DNA from: Acidimicrobiaceae bacterium
GTDB lineage: Bacteria; Actinomycetota; Acidimicrobiia; Acidimicrobiales; Aldehydirespiratoraceae
Length of the DNA stretch: 64,000 bases
Assembly (NCBI GenBank): GCA_026706815.1
Contig: JAPOYA010000032.1
Span: forward strand, 1-64,000
Direction: 5' to 3'
Shown here one piece after another: positions 51,151 to 59,804 of this stretch. The notes under the pieces were generated by a model, which was given only the letters and a program-made list of their open reading frames with translations, made no database searches and was not told the origin of the DNA. Within the stretch, counting starts at the first letter, position 1. Each line of letters opens with the position of its first letter. The translations under genes and the position numbers were made by a program.

Positions 51151-51794
51151 ACTCGCTCTCCTCCAAGGTCGAACTCTCGATCCATGATCTCACCGTGCGT
51201 CACGGAACTCACCTGGCGCTGTCCGTCCCTGATGAGATGCTGACCGGACCGGGCCTAGTCGCCCTCGTGGGCCCCAACGGTGCCGGTAAGACCACGCTCC
51301 TTCAGGTGCTGTCTGGATTGGCAGTTCCAAAAACAGGTACCGTGACCCTCGACGGCCACAACGTACAACAAGGTCCGACCCGCGCCACGATCGCGTTCGT
51401 GCCCGATCGCCCAGTCTTGTTCGACGACATCACGTTGGCCGACACGCAGAATCATGTCGTCACTCTCGCGCGCTGCCAATCTCCAGATCTTCTCGGTGCA
51501 GAGCTTTGGGAAGGGTTCGCGCTCAGCGAGGTAGCTAAACGCTTCCCATCCCAACTCAGTCGCGGCCAACGGCAGAAAGCAACGCTTGCTATCGCGCTCT
51601 CGCGACCCGCCGATCTCGTGCTGCTCGACGAACCGACCATCGCCTTGGACGACACCGCCCGGTCAGTCCTAGTCAGCGCTCTCAACACAGCAGCCCAAAG
51701 GCGCCTCATAATCTTCGCTACTCATGACGAAGACTTGGCTTCCACAGCACAACTGACCCTTCAACTGCGAGACGGCAAACTCATCGATGACTGA
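51147..51794 (+). CDS. ABC transporter ATP-binding subunit
   Basis: 215 residues, a single cassette. The Walker A is 'ALVGPNGAGKTTLLQVLSGL', signature 'FPSQLSRGQRQKATLAIALS' (L-S-R-G-Q in place of L-S-G-G-Q), Walker B 'ADLVLLDEPTIALDD' and H-loop 'LIIFATHDEDLAS'. The Q-loop region is 'TIAFVPDRPVLFDDIT' with aspartate in place of the usual glutamine. It is small, as in exporters of the heme/antibiotic type. The ATGA overlap with the permease gene shows one complex. Confidence 0.9.
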   Translation: MNSLSSKVELSIHDLTVRHGTHLALSVPDEMLTGPGLVALVGPNGAGKTTLLQVLSGLAVPKTGTVTLDGHNVQQGPTRATIAFVPDRPVLFDDITLADTQNHVVTLARCQSPDLLGAELWEGFALSEVAKRFPSQLSRGQRQKATLAIALSRPADLVLLDEPTIALDDTARSVLVSALNTAAQRRLIIFATHDEDLASTAQLTLQLRDGKLIDD

Positions 51795-51875
51795 CCGAAC
51801 AACTCTGGAACGCTGATTGACCAGCCACCCGATCGTGCTGTGTGAGCCATTGCGAATCTGTCTCAGGGCCGGTGG

Positions 51876-51881
51876 TATGGT
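51876..51881 (+). promoter_or_regulatory. -10 box TATGGT of the acetoacetyl-CoA synthetase gene
   Basis: TATGGT, 6 nt, then GTG 51888. Confidence 0.5.
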
Positions 51882-51887
51882 GCCGCC

Positions 51888-53873
51888 GTGAACACCTCTG
51901 GATCGCCGTTGTGGGTGCCGTCGGCAACCCGCGCCGGCTGCACCAACATGGCTGAGTTCTGTGCTCGCCGCGGGTTTGGGACATATGAGGAGTTGCATGC
52001 CTGGTCAGTGGCGAAACCGGCTGAGTTTTGGGCTGCTGCGTGGGATGATCTGGGAACGATCGGCGACCGGGGCGAACGGATCATTGAGGAGGCCGACTCG
52101 TTCTGGAAGACACGGTTCTTCTGCGACGCCTCGCTGAACGTCACCGAGAACCTGCTGGGTTCTGTCGCTAGCGACCAGCCGGCGTTGATGTCGTTCTGCG
52201 AAGACCCCTCGTTCTATAAAGAGATCAGCGGCAGCGAGCTCCGGCTGCTTGTCGGGCAACTCCAAGTCGCCATGCGCCGCGCGGGCGTGGGGGCCGGAGA
52301 CTGTGTCGCCGCATGGCTGCCACACATCATCGAGACGGTCGCGGTGATGTTGGCGGCTGCTTCGATCGGGGCGGTGTTCACCTCGACCTCGCCCGATTTC
52401 GGTGTCGACGGAGTCGTCGACAGGTTCGGTCAGGTCAAACCGAAACTGCTCTTCGTATGCGATGCCTACAGCTACAACGGCAGGACGCACGACCGGCTCA
52501 GATTGCTTGACGAGGTCGTCGCTGCGTTGCCGTCGGTGGAGCGGACCGTCGTTGTCCCGCATCTGGGCGAGGGCGGCCAGGTAGGTAGCCTCAAAGGTGC
52601 AGCCGAGGCCGTCACGCTCGACGAATTTGTCAGCGACATCGAGCCGACCGAGCCGACATTCACTCGTTTCGGTTTCGATCACCCCTGGTACGTGCTGTTC
52701 TCTTCAGGAACCACCGGAAGGCCGAAGTGCATCGTCCACCGCAGCGGCGGCGTCCTGCTGAAACACCTGGTTGAACATCAACTGCACTGCGACGTCAGAC
52801 GCGGCGACCGTGTCTTCTACTACACGACCGCAGGCTGGATGATGTGGAACTGGCAGGTTTCCAGCCTCGCCTCCGGGGCGACGCTCGTGCTGTACGACGG
52901 GGCGCCCATGTTCGGTGACGGCAACCGGCTCTTCGACCTCGCCGACAGAGCTGAGATCACTCTCTTCGGCACCTCCGCGAAGTTCATCGAAGCCCTCGGC
53001 AAGTCTGACCTGCGTCCGGTCGAGACACATGACCTCACCAGCCTCCGGACCATGACCTCCACCGGTTCGACACTCGCACCCGAAGGGTTCCGCACCGTTT
53101 ACGAACGAGTGAAACCAGACCTGCATCTGGCCTCGATTTCCGGTGGTACCGATCTTTGCGGTTGTCTCGTGGCAGGTGATCCGACCAGTCCAGTCTATGC
53201 CGGTGAGATCCAGCGTGCCGCGCTGGGACTCGATGTCAACGTGGTCGACCAACTCGGCAACACCCTGGGCGCTGGGGTCCGAGGCGAACTCGTGTGTCGC
53301 AATGCGTTCCCGTCGATACCTCTCGGGTTTCACGACGATTCCGACGATGCCCGCTACAAGGCCGCCTATTTCCAGCGAATCCCGGGCGTCTGGCACCAAG
53401 GTGACTTCGCCGCGCGGACCGAGCACAGCGGGTTCATTATCCACGGTCGTTCCGACTCCACCCTCAATCCAGGGGGCGTCCGCATCGGCACAGCGGAGAT
53501 CTACCGCCAGATCGACAAAGTCCCGGAAGTGGTCGACAGTGTCGTCATCGGCCAGAGCCATGAGGGCGACACCCGTATCGCCTGTTTCGTCGTGCTGACC
53601 GAGGGATCATCGCTGGATGAAGAACTCGCGAACCGGATCAAGACCACAGTAAGGACCGGCGCAACTCCACGGCATGTGCCGGCGGTAATCGGTCAGGTAA
53701 GCGAGATCCCCCGCACCCGTAGCGGCAAGATCGTCGAGTTGGCGGTCAAGGCCGTCGTCAACGGCGACGAAGTCACCAATACCGAGGCCTTGGCCAACCC
53801 GGAGGCTCTGGACGAGTTCCGCGATCACTCGGCATTTGAATCGTCCGCTTGGATTAGCCCCCAGGCACAGTAA
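51888..53873 (+). CDS. Acetoacetyl-CoA synthetase
   Basis: 661 residues, the length of this ANL subfamily. The N-terminal 'PLWVPSATRAGCTNMAEFCA' and 'VAKPAEFWAAAWDDLG' are typical of acetoacetate-CoA ligases. The core has 'WYVLFSSGTTGRPKCIVHRS', 'TTAGWMMWNWQVSSLASGAT', 'FGTSAKFIEALGK' and 'ISGGTDLCGCLVAGDP', and the C-terminus 'GRSDSTLNPGGVRIGTAEIY' with 'EIPRTRSGKIVELAVKAVVN' (catalytic lysine). It activates acetoacetate at the expense of ATP, feeding ketone-body carbon to thiolysis or polymer synthesis. The GTG start is supported by the leaderless TATGGT. Confidence 0.93.
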   Translation: MNTSGSPLWVPSATRAGCTNMAEFCARRGFGTYEELHAWSVAKPAEFWAAAWDDLGTIGDRGERIIEEADSFWKTRFFCDASLNVTENLLGSVASDQPALMSFCEDPSFYKEISGSELRLLVGQLQVAMRRAGVGAGDCVAAWLPHIIETVAVMLAAASIGAVFTSTSPDFGVDGVVDRFGQVKPKLLFVCDAYSYNGRTHDRLRLLDEVVAALPSVERTVVVPHLGEGGQVGSLKGAAEAVTLDEFVSDIEPTEPTFTRFGFDHPWYVLFSSGTTGRPKCIVHRSGGVLLKHLVEHQLHCDVRRGDRVFYYTTAGWMMWNWQVSSLASGATLVLYDGAPMFGDGNRLFDLADRAEITLFGTSAKFIEALGKSDLRPVETHDLTSLRTMTSTGSTLAPEGFRTVYERVKPDLHLASISGGTDLCGCLVAGDPTSPVYAGEIQRAALGLDVNVVDQLGNTLGAGVRGELVCRNAFPSIPLGFHDDSDDARYKAAYFQRIPGVWHQGDFAARTEHSGFIIHGRSDSTLNPGGVRIGTAEIYRQIDKVPEVVDSVVIGQSHEGDTRIACFVVLTEGSSLDEELANRIKTTVRTGATPRHVPAVIGQVSEIPRTRSGKIVELAVKAVVNGDEVTNTEALANPEALDEFRDHSAFESSAWISPQAQ

Positions 53874-53876
53874 AGT
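53871..53876 (+). promoter_or_regulatory. -10 box TAAAGT overlapping the upstream stop codon
   Basis: TAAAGT contains the TAA stop of acetoacetyl-CoA synthetase and stands exactly 6 nt before GTG 53883, so one trinucleotide serves as both stop and promoter. Confidence 0.5.
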
Positions 53877-53882
53877 CACTGT

Positions 53883-54776
53883 GTGGCCAGCGTCGAAGTA
53901 TCTAACGGGATAACCATCGAATACGACCTGCGAGGGGAAGGCGAGCCGATCCTCTTCGTAATGGGGCTCGGCGGACAGCTCATCGACTGGCCTGAAGAGT
54001 TCGTTGACCTGTTCGCAGACCGCGGCTACCGGGTCATCCGCTTCGACAATCGCGATGCTGGCCTGTCATCTCAAGCCGACTGGGAGCCGCCATCGATTCA
54101 CAAGTCCATGATGTCGATGCTGAGCAGACGGCCTCTGCGAGGCGTGGGCTACACAGTTGAGGACATGGCTGTCGACGCCGCCCAGCTATTGGGCGTTCTC
54201 AACATCGATTCGGCGCACGTCGTTGGCATCTCTATGGGCGGCATGATCGCCCAGGCAATGGCTGTCAACCACCCGAACAAAGTGCGCAGCCTCTGTTCGA
54301 TCGCCAGCAAACCCGGAGATCGAAGGTCCGGAGGTATTGCCCTGTCGCTGATCCGCAAGCTCCGGAAACGACCAGAACCGACGATCGAAAATGCGGTGGA
54401 CGAGTCGGTAAGGATGTTCCGAGCCATCTCGGGCGATCATTTCGACGCAGAGAGGCACCGCTTGAACGCGACCGCCTCAGTGCAGCGGAGCTTCACTCCC
54501 ACCGGTGCAGCGCGCCAAGCTGCAGCTATCGGCGCCAGCCCGGATCGTACCAAGCGACTCGCTCAGGTGACCGTGCCTACGCTGGTTGTCCATGGCATGA
54601 AAGACCCGCTCGTCAAACCCAGCGGCGGTATCGCCACAGCCCGGGCGATCCCCAGTTCCCGCCTGTTGATGCTGCCCGACACGGGCCACGATCTTCCCCG
54701 CCCGCGCTGGCAGGAGCTTTGCGACACGATCATTGCCAATATCGATCGCGCCCACGCACTCACACCGACGCCCTGA
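53883..54776 (+). CDS. Alpha/beta hydrolase
   Basis: 297 residues. 'GEPILFVMGLGGQLIDWPEE' is the oxyanion strand, 'AHVVGISMGGMIAQAMAVNH' holds the nucleophilic serine, 'VVHGMKDPLVKPSGGI' the aspartate and 'PDTGHDLPRPRWQ' the histidine. It belongs with the haloperoxidase/lactonase-type hydrolases, and the substrate cannot be read. It lies 9 bases after acetoacetyl-CoA synthetase but appears to have its own leaderless promoter. It is convergent with the RarD-like transporter. Confidence 0.88.
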   Translation: MASVEVSNGITIEYDLRGEGEPILFVMGLGGQLIDWPEEFVDLFADRGYRVIRFDNRDAGLSSQADWEPPSIHKSMMSMLSRRPLRGVGYTVEDMAVDAAQLLGVLNIDSAHVVGISMGGMIAQAMAVNHPNKVRSLCSIASKPGDRRSGGIALSLIRKLRKRPEPTIENAVDESVRMFRAISGDHFDAERHRLNATASVQRSFTPTGAARQAAAIGASPDRTKRLAQVTVPTLVVHGMKDPLVKPSGGIATARAIPSSRLLMLPDTGHDLPRPRWQELCDTIIANIDRAHALTPTP

Positions 54777-54818
54777 GTGCCCGCACTTACAACCCCGCAA
54801 CCCCTCAGAGGTCCCACT

Positions 54819-55727
54819 TCAGGCTGACGGACGCGGGGCTGTGGGACTCGTCAATCGTCTGGCGCGGCGGATCTGGACACCGGTATCGGCCACGAACACA
54901 ATGAGCGCCAGCCAGATACAGACGAAACCGACAGCCTGTCCGCCGCTCCAGGATTCATCCCACAACAAGGCGCCCAGGAAGAACTGGATCGTCGGCGCGA
55001 GGAACTGAAGCATGCCGACGACCCACAATTCGATACACCGGGTCGAAGCCGCGAACAGCAGCAGCGGAGCGACGGTCATCGCGCCCGCGCCCAACAGCCA
55101 AATGTCGAGACCGACATCGGACAGACCGAATACTCCGTCACCGCTGAGCGCTCTGAATACCAGCAGAAACACCACAAACGGCAGCAGTACGAGCATCTCA
55201 AGGGTCAAACCATCAATGGAGCCCGCGGGCGAAGTCTTGCGGAACAGGCCATAGACCGCGAACGAGCCTCCCAAATAGATCGCCGCCCAGGGAATCCCGC
55301 CGACATCAAGGGCCAGCACAAGCACTCCGCATGCGGCTGCGCACACTGTCAACATCGGCACGAGCCGCAAGCGTTCCCGCAGCACCACCACGCCGAGCAC
55401 AACGTTCATCAGCGGAGTCATGAAATAACCGAGGCTGACCTCTAAAACTCGCTCGGATCCCACCAACCAGATAAATGTGACCCAGTTGGAGGCCAACAAC
55501 AGAGAAGTCGCCGCGAACATCAGACGAGCTCGCGGTTCGGCAGCCAACGACCGCAACCTCGTCAGCGACCCCGCGGCCGTCTGCCAGCAAACCAACATCG
55601 CAGCCGCGGCCGCAGTACGCCACAAGATCACGTCGAACAAAGGCACGTCGCCTTCGATTCGCCAGTAGATAGGCGACAGACCCCACAACAGATAGGCCCC
55701 GGTGCCGAGCAGAACTCCCCTGTTCAC
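54819..55727 (-). CDS. rarD: EamA/RarD-type drug/metabolite transporter
   Basis: 302 residues with about ten hydrophobic helices. 'GTGAYLLWGLSPIYWRIEGD' at the N-terminus is the RarD wording (L-W-G-x-x-P-x-Y), 'SLGYFMTPLMNVVLGVVVLR' ends the first EamA repeat and 'LQFLAPTIQFFLGALLWDES' the second. It is an inner-membrane permease of unknown substrate. GTG 55727 has TAGCGT exactly 6 nt upstream. It is divergent from the molybdopterin oxidoreductase gene, with about 50 bases between starts. Confidence 0.88.
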   Translation of the reverse strand: MNRGVLLGTGAYLLWGLSPIYWRIEGDVPLFDVILWRTAAAAAMLVCWQTAAGSLTRLRSLAAEPRARLMFAATSLLLASNWVTFIWLVGSERVLEVSLGYFMTPLMNVVLGVVVLRERLRLVPMLTVCAAACGVLVLALDVGGIPWAAIYLGGSFAVYGLFRKTSPAGSIDGLTLEMLVLLPFVVFLLVFRALSGDGVFGLSDVGLDIWLLGAGAMTVAPLLLFAASTRCIELWVVGMLQFLAPTIQFFLGALLWDESWSGGQAVGFVCIWLALIVFVADTGVQIRRARRLTSPTAPRPSA

Positions 55728-55733
55728 CGGCTC

Positions 55734-55739
55734 ACGCTA
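55734..55739 (-). promoter_or_regulatory. -10 box TAGCGT of the RarD-like gene
   Basis: TAGCGT, 6 nt, then GTG 55727. Confidence 0.45.
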
Positions 55740-55778
55740 CGCTGAATCGCCAGTCGAAACGCAAGGATCGAAAAAACT

Positions 55779-58064
55779 ATGAGCCACTCGAGTTCCGCGA
55801 ATAGAAGTAGTGCCAAGGGCGCAAGCGAGTGGCATCAGACGGCCTGCATGCTGTGCAGCATCAACTGCGGCGTGGAGATCAAGATCGACGACCGGCGAAT
55901 CACCCGGGTGCGCGGCGACAAAGCCCACCCAGGCTCTAGGGGTTATACCTGCGAAAAAGCGCTGCGCTTGGACCACTACCAAAACGGCAGGGATCGCCTG
56001 AGCGCTCCGCTGCGACGCCGGGCCGATGGAACATACGAGGAGGTCGATTGGGACACGGCCATTCGCGAAGTGGCCGCCGGTCTAGCCGAAGTCCGTGATG
56101 AGCATGGCGGGGAGAAGATCTTCTACTACGGAGGAGGTGCTCAGGGCAATCATCTCCCCGGCGGGTTCTCCGGGGCGACTCGCAAAGCTCTCGGTATGCG
56201 ATACCAGTCCAATGCGCTGGCCCAGGAGAAGACCGGTGAGTTCTGGGTCGACGGCCAGCTGTACGGTGCGATGTCGTGCCACACTTCTCCCGACTTCCAC
56301 CACACCGACTGCGCCGTCTTCGTGGGCAAGAATCCCTGGCACAGCCACGGTTTCCCGCGGGCCCGAGTGACCCTCAAAGAAATCTCCAACGATCCCGACC
56401 GGCACCTGATCGTTATTGATCCACGCCGCACCGAAACCGCCGATTTAGCGGACATTCATCTTCAGGTACGTCCTGGCGGTGACGCCTGGCTGCTCGGCGC
56501 CATGTTGCAGATCCTTGTCAGCGAAGGGTTGGCAGACCGCAAATGGCTGGCGCGCCACGCCAACCGCTTCGATGACCTGATCGAGATGTTGTCGATCGTC
56601 GACGTCGAACAGTGGTGCGAGAAAGCCGGCGTGCCCAGCGCTGAGGTCCGACGCGCCACGACCACGATCGCCAACGCCCGGAGTTGCGCCGTCTTCGAAG
56701 ACCTCGGTATCCAGATGGCCCCTCACTCGACCCTCAACTCCTGGCTTGAGAAGTTGATTTACATCCTCACGGGCAACTTCGGGAACAAGGGCGGGATGAA
56801 CCTTCACACCCGAATGGGCAAACTTGCCGGTGGCGGCAGCAAAGGCCAAAGTCCCGTGGGCGGCCACCGGATCCTCGGCGGCCTTATCGCCTGCAACAAC
56901 ATTCCAGGCGAGATCCTCACCGATCACCCCGACCGTTTCCGGGCGATGATCGTCGAATCCAGCAATCCAATCCACTCCCTAGCCGACTCTCAGCGGATGC
57001 GCGAAGCCTTCGGCGCCCTCGATTTCGTGGTGGTCATCGATGTCGCCATGACCGAAACCGCCCGCGAGGCCGACTACGTGCTCCCAGCCTGCTCCCAATA
57101 CGAAAAATGGGAAGCTACATTTTTCACTACCGAGTTCCCCGACAACTACTTCCACCTGCGCCAACCAGTCTTCGAACCGCTCGAGGGCACGCTGACAGAA
57201 GCGGAGATCCACCGCCGGCTCTGCCGCGAGCTCGGCGCATATGACGACGAGGACCTGGCGCCTCTCAAAGCCGCGGCCGCGCAGGGCCGAGAAGCCTACG
57301 GCGAGGCCTTCTTCGCCACGCTCGCCGACAACCCCGAACTCGGCAAGTACACACCTGTCGTGCTCTACGAAACGCTCGGTCCGGCTTTGGGCGAGGGCAA
57401 CGAAGTTGCTGCGGTGATGTGGGGGCTGTCCCAGATTTTCGCGTCCCAAGATCCCGAAGCTGCGCGACGTGCCGGTATTGAAGGCGAGGGACTTGCGCTG
57501 GGAGACGCCCTTTTCGAGAAGATCTTCACCTCCGCCAGCGGCATGGTCTTCTCGACCGATCCCTACGAACAGACCTGGGAACGGATGCGAACGCCCGATC
57601 ACAAGATCAACCTGATGATCGAAGAACTGCGAGAGGAGTTCGTTTCGTTGGCGACGACCGATCCCCGCGACCAGAGCGACGATTATCCGTTTGTCCTGTC
57701 CGCCGGCGAACGCCGCTCCTACACCGCCAACACCGCCATTCGAGATCCGCAGTGGCGTCGCAAAAAACCGGGCACGGGTCTGCGTATCAACCCCGAAGAC
57801 GCTGAAAGTCTCGGTCTGGAAGACGGAGGAAAGGTGCGGCTCTCGACCAAGCGCGGAGAGACCGTCACCGAGATTGAGATATCTTCAACGTTGCAACCCG
57901 GCCATGTGTCACTGCCCAACGGCCAGGGACTCACTTATCCCAGCGTTGCCGATGACACCGATCTGGGCATTTCCCCCAACGAACTGACCTCCGAAGAAGA
58001 CCGCGACTGGTTCGCGGGGACCCCTTGGCACAAGCACGTGCGGGCCCGACTAGAGAAGGTCTAG
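55779..58064 (+). CDS. Molybdopterin-dependent oxidoreductase (formate dehydrogenase-like)
   Basis: 761 residues. The N-terminal 'TACMLCSINCGVEIKIDD' with a later 'GYTCEKALRL' is the C-x2-C-x3-C-xn-C site for a [4Fe-4S] cluster. 'FYYGGGAQGNHLPGG', 'FVGKNPWHSHGFPRARVTLK', 'LIVIDPRRTETADLADIHLQ' and 'GNFGNKGGMNLHTRMG' are the molybdopterin-guanine-dinucleotide-binding parts of the DMSO reductase superfamily, and the C-terminal 'PNELTSEEDRDWFAGTPWHK' closes the cap domain. A cysteine in 'GAMSCHTSPDF' is a candidate metal ligand. No electron-transfer subunit or chaperone lies next to it, and there is no Tat signal, so it is cytoplasmic. Confidence 0.9.
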   Translation: MSHSSSANRSSAKGASEWHQTACMLCSINCGVEIKIDDRRITRVRGDKAHPGSRGYTCEKALRLDHYQNGRDRLSAPLRRRADGTYEEVDWDTAIREVAAGLAEVRDEHGGEKIFYYGGGAQGNHLPGGFSGATRKALGMRYQSNALAQEKTGEFWVDGQLYGAMSCHTSPDFHHTDCAVFVGKNPWHSHGFPRARVTLKEISNDPDRHLIVIDPRRTETADLADIHLQVRPGGDAWLLGAMLQILVSEGLADRKWLARHANRFDDLIEMLSIVDVEQWCEKAGVPSAEVRRATTTIANARSCAVFEDLGIQMAPHSTLNSWLEKLIYILTGNFGNKGGMNLHTRMGKLAGGGSKGQSPVGGHRILGGLIACNNIPGEILTDHPDRFRAMIVESSNPIHSLADSQRMREAFGALDFVVVIDVAMTETAREADYVLPACSQYEKWEATFFTTEFPDNYFHLRQPVFEPLEGTLTEAEIHRRLCRELGAYDDEDLAPLKAAAAQGREAYGEAFFATLADNPELGKYTPVVLYETLGPALGEGNEVAAVMWGLSQIFASQDPEAARRAGIEGEGLALGDALFEKIFTSASGMVFSTDPYEQTWERMRTPDHKINLMIEELREEFVSLATTDPRDQSDDYPFVLSAGERRSYTANTAIRDPQWRRKKPGTGLRINPEDAESLGLEDGGKVRLSTKRGETVTEIEISSTLQPGHVSLPNGQGLTYPSVADDTDLGISPNELTSEEDRDWFAGTPWHKHVRARLEKV

Positions 58065-58119
58065 CGAGTACCGGAACCGAATCTGCGCCGAACCGCTGCG
58101 ATTGAGGCAGACTTGGTTC

Positions 58120-58377
58120 ATGCCCGACACCGTTTCGACCCCGACGATCACCCCGACCGAAGAATCCGTCACCAACCCGGTGACCGACGACGGTGATCAC
58201 GACCGGTTCTCTCACTATGCGCGCAAGAACGACGTGACCCGCGCCACGGTGGAGGGCACACCCGTGGTCGCGATATGCGGAAAGGTCTGGGTACCGAGCC
58301 GCGATCCGCTCAAATACCCGATCTGCAAGACTTGCGCCGAAATCAAAGCCGAACTCGACGCCCGCAGATCCAACTGA
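58120..58377 (+). CDS. DUF3039-family protein
   Basis: 85 residues from ATG 58120. 'HYARKNDVTRATVEGTPVVA' and 'ICGKVWVPSRDPLKYPICKT' followed by 'CAEI' is the strongly conserved DUF3039 sequence of actinobacteria, with a possible metal site from the C-G-K and C-x-x-C cysteines. The function is unknown. The 35 N-terminal residues are disordered and rich in T and P. It sits between the molybdopterin enzyme and a small peptidoglycan-binding-like protein, all in the same direction. Confidence 0.88.
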   Translation: MPDTVSTPTITPTEESVTNPVTDDGDHDRFSHYARKNDVTRATVEGTPVVAICGKVWVPSRDPLKYPICKTCAEIKAELDARRSN

Positions 58378-58405
58378 CCGCTCAGCGAGTACCCGGCCGA
58401 CACGA

Positions 58406-58831
58406 ATGGACACCCACATACGAGGAGTAGCACTGCTGATTCTCCTAGTTGCAGCGTTGTGGGGCGCCGTGAAACTCGCCGGTCCCGTCTTCGATGAAGC
58501 TTTCGGAGATGAAGGAGCGATAATCGCCCGAAGCCCCGACGACGACAGCGACAGCTTGAGGATCGGCGAGGCACCCGAAAACACCGAGGCGCCGTTGACA
58601 TTCGACGAGATCAGCACACTCCAATGGCTCCTGGGGGTCGAGGGTTTCCTCGACCCTGACTCCGATGTCGACGGTCTGCTCGGGCCGATTACCGAAGCAG
58701 CCATTGTGCGCGCAAAGGCAACCTTCGCGATCCCGACGGCGAGTGATCGCATCCTGCTGTCTCTGTTGGAAGGGCGCAACACAGACCTCTTCGGCACCAT
58801 CGTTTCAGCGGAGGCAGCTCCCGTTCAGTAG
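58406..58831 (+). CDS. Membrane-anchored protein with a peptidoglycan-binding-like domain
   Basis: 141 residues. One N-terminal membrane segment ('IRGVALLILLVAALWGAVKL') is followed by an acidic linker. A C-terminal helical domain ('TLQWLLGVEGFLDPDSDVDG' then 'LLGPITEAAIVRAKATFAIP') has the L-Q-x-x-L-x-x-x-G-x-x...D-G-x-x-G-P-x-T-x-x-A pattern of PG_binding_1 domains. It would place the domain outside the membrane against the cell wall. It is short and enzyme-free, perhaps a scaffold. It lies 28 bases after the DUF3039 gene. Confidence 0.7.
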   Translation: MDTHIRGVALLILLVAALWGAVKLAGPVFDEAFGDEGAIIARSPDDDSDSLRIGEAPENTEAPLTFDEISTLQWLLGVEGFLDPDSDVDGLLGPITEAAIVRAKATFAIPTASDRILLSLLEGRNTDLFGTIVSAEAAPVQ

Positions 58832-58891
58832 ACTCGAATCGGATAGGCCGCTTGCGCATTGGTCGCTAAAGTGCTTCGTTTGGGAGTGAGG

Positions 58892-59677
58892 ATGACCCCG
58901 ACGGCAATCGAATCTCGAAGCTCTACTGACGCCGACGAGCCACGCACCCGCTCACGGTGGGGCTGGCCGCTCGCCCGGGAAATCACGATCATCGCCGTCG
59001 GTCTAGTGCTGTACCGGTTCGTCCGTCTCCTGGCGATGGACGAAATCGACACTGCATTGCTCAACTCGCAGCGGATCGTCGACTGGGAACGAGCGCTGGG
59101 CATATTCAACGAGGTCGGACTGCAATCTTTGGTCCTGGGCAACGACGCCTTGATCTGGGTGCTGAACCGCTATTACTTCTTGGGGCACTTCTTGGGAATG
59201 GCAATGCTCCTGACCTGGCTGTACGTCGCTCAATACGACTACTACGGGCGAGTTCGCCGCGTGCTGTTCACCTCGACGATGGCCGCGTTGATCATCCACG
59301 TGAGCTTCCCCCTCGCACCACCGCGTTGGTTCCCCCAGCACGGATTCGCAGACACACTCCAGATCTATGGTCCCAAGATCTACGACAGCGAGATGATCGC
59401 CAACACAGCCAACCAGATCGCTGCCATGCCTTCGCTTCATGTCGGCTGGGCATTGATCGCGGGTTGGGCGATCACCGCTTCGATCAAGAGTCGTTGGCGT
59501 TGGCTCGGCTACGCCCATCCAATCGCAATGACGCTGGCGGTCGTGGTCACCGCCAATCATTGGTGGCTCGACGTGGCTGCGGCAATCGCGCTGGTTTGCG
59601 CGGCTATCTGGGCTGATCGGCCGATTCAGAACTGGCTTGAACGCCGAAAACTCAAATCGTTGGCCCTCTCGGTGTAA
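58892..59677 (+). CDS. PAP2-superfamily integral membrane phosphatase/transferase (AUR1-like)
   Basis: 261 residues from ATG 58892, with GGGAG five bases upstream and a TAAAGT box at 58866-58871. There are six or so membrane segments. The PAP2 motifs are 'FPLAPPRWFPQHGF' (altered C1), 'AAMPSLHVGWALIAGW' (C2, P-S-L-H) and 'TANHWWLDVAAAIAL' (C3, H-x3-D). This wording is the inositolphosphotransferase-like PAP2 group common in mycobacteria, which act on phosphoinositol lipids. The inositol-phosphate synthase elsewhere in the window fits such a lipid, but the link is inferred. Confidence 0.85.
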   Translation: MTPTAIESRSSTDADEPRTRSRWGWPLAREITIIAVGLVLYRFVRLLAMDEIDTALLNSQRIVDWERALGIFNEVGLQSLVLGNDALIWVLNRYYFLGHFLGMAMLLTWLYVAQYDYYGRVRRVLFTSTMAALIIHVSFPLAPPRWFPQHGFADTLQIYGPKIYDSEMIANTANQIAAMPSLHVGWALIAGWAITASIKSRWRWLGYAHPIAMTLAVVVTANHWWLDVAAAIALVCAAIWADRPIQNWLERRKLKSLALSV

Positions 59678-59804
59678 CAAGCGCCGCTGCCAACGGACCC
59701 GACCAGAAATCCCACTCTGGCGGTCGCCCAGCGGTATTCCGCTCAGGACCATAAATGGCTGAGATCTTCTTGGAAGCGAACGCGAATTTTGGTCGTGCCC
59801 TCTC

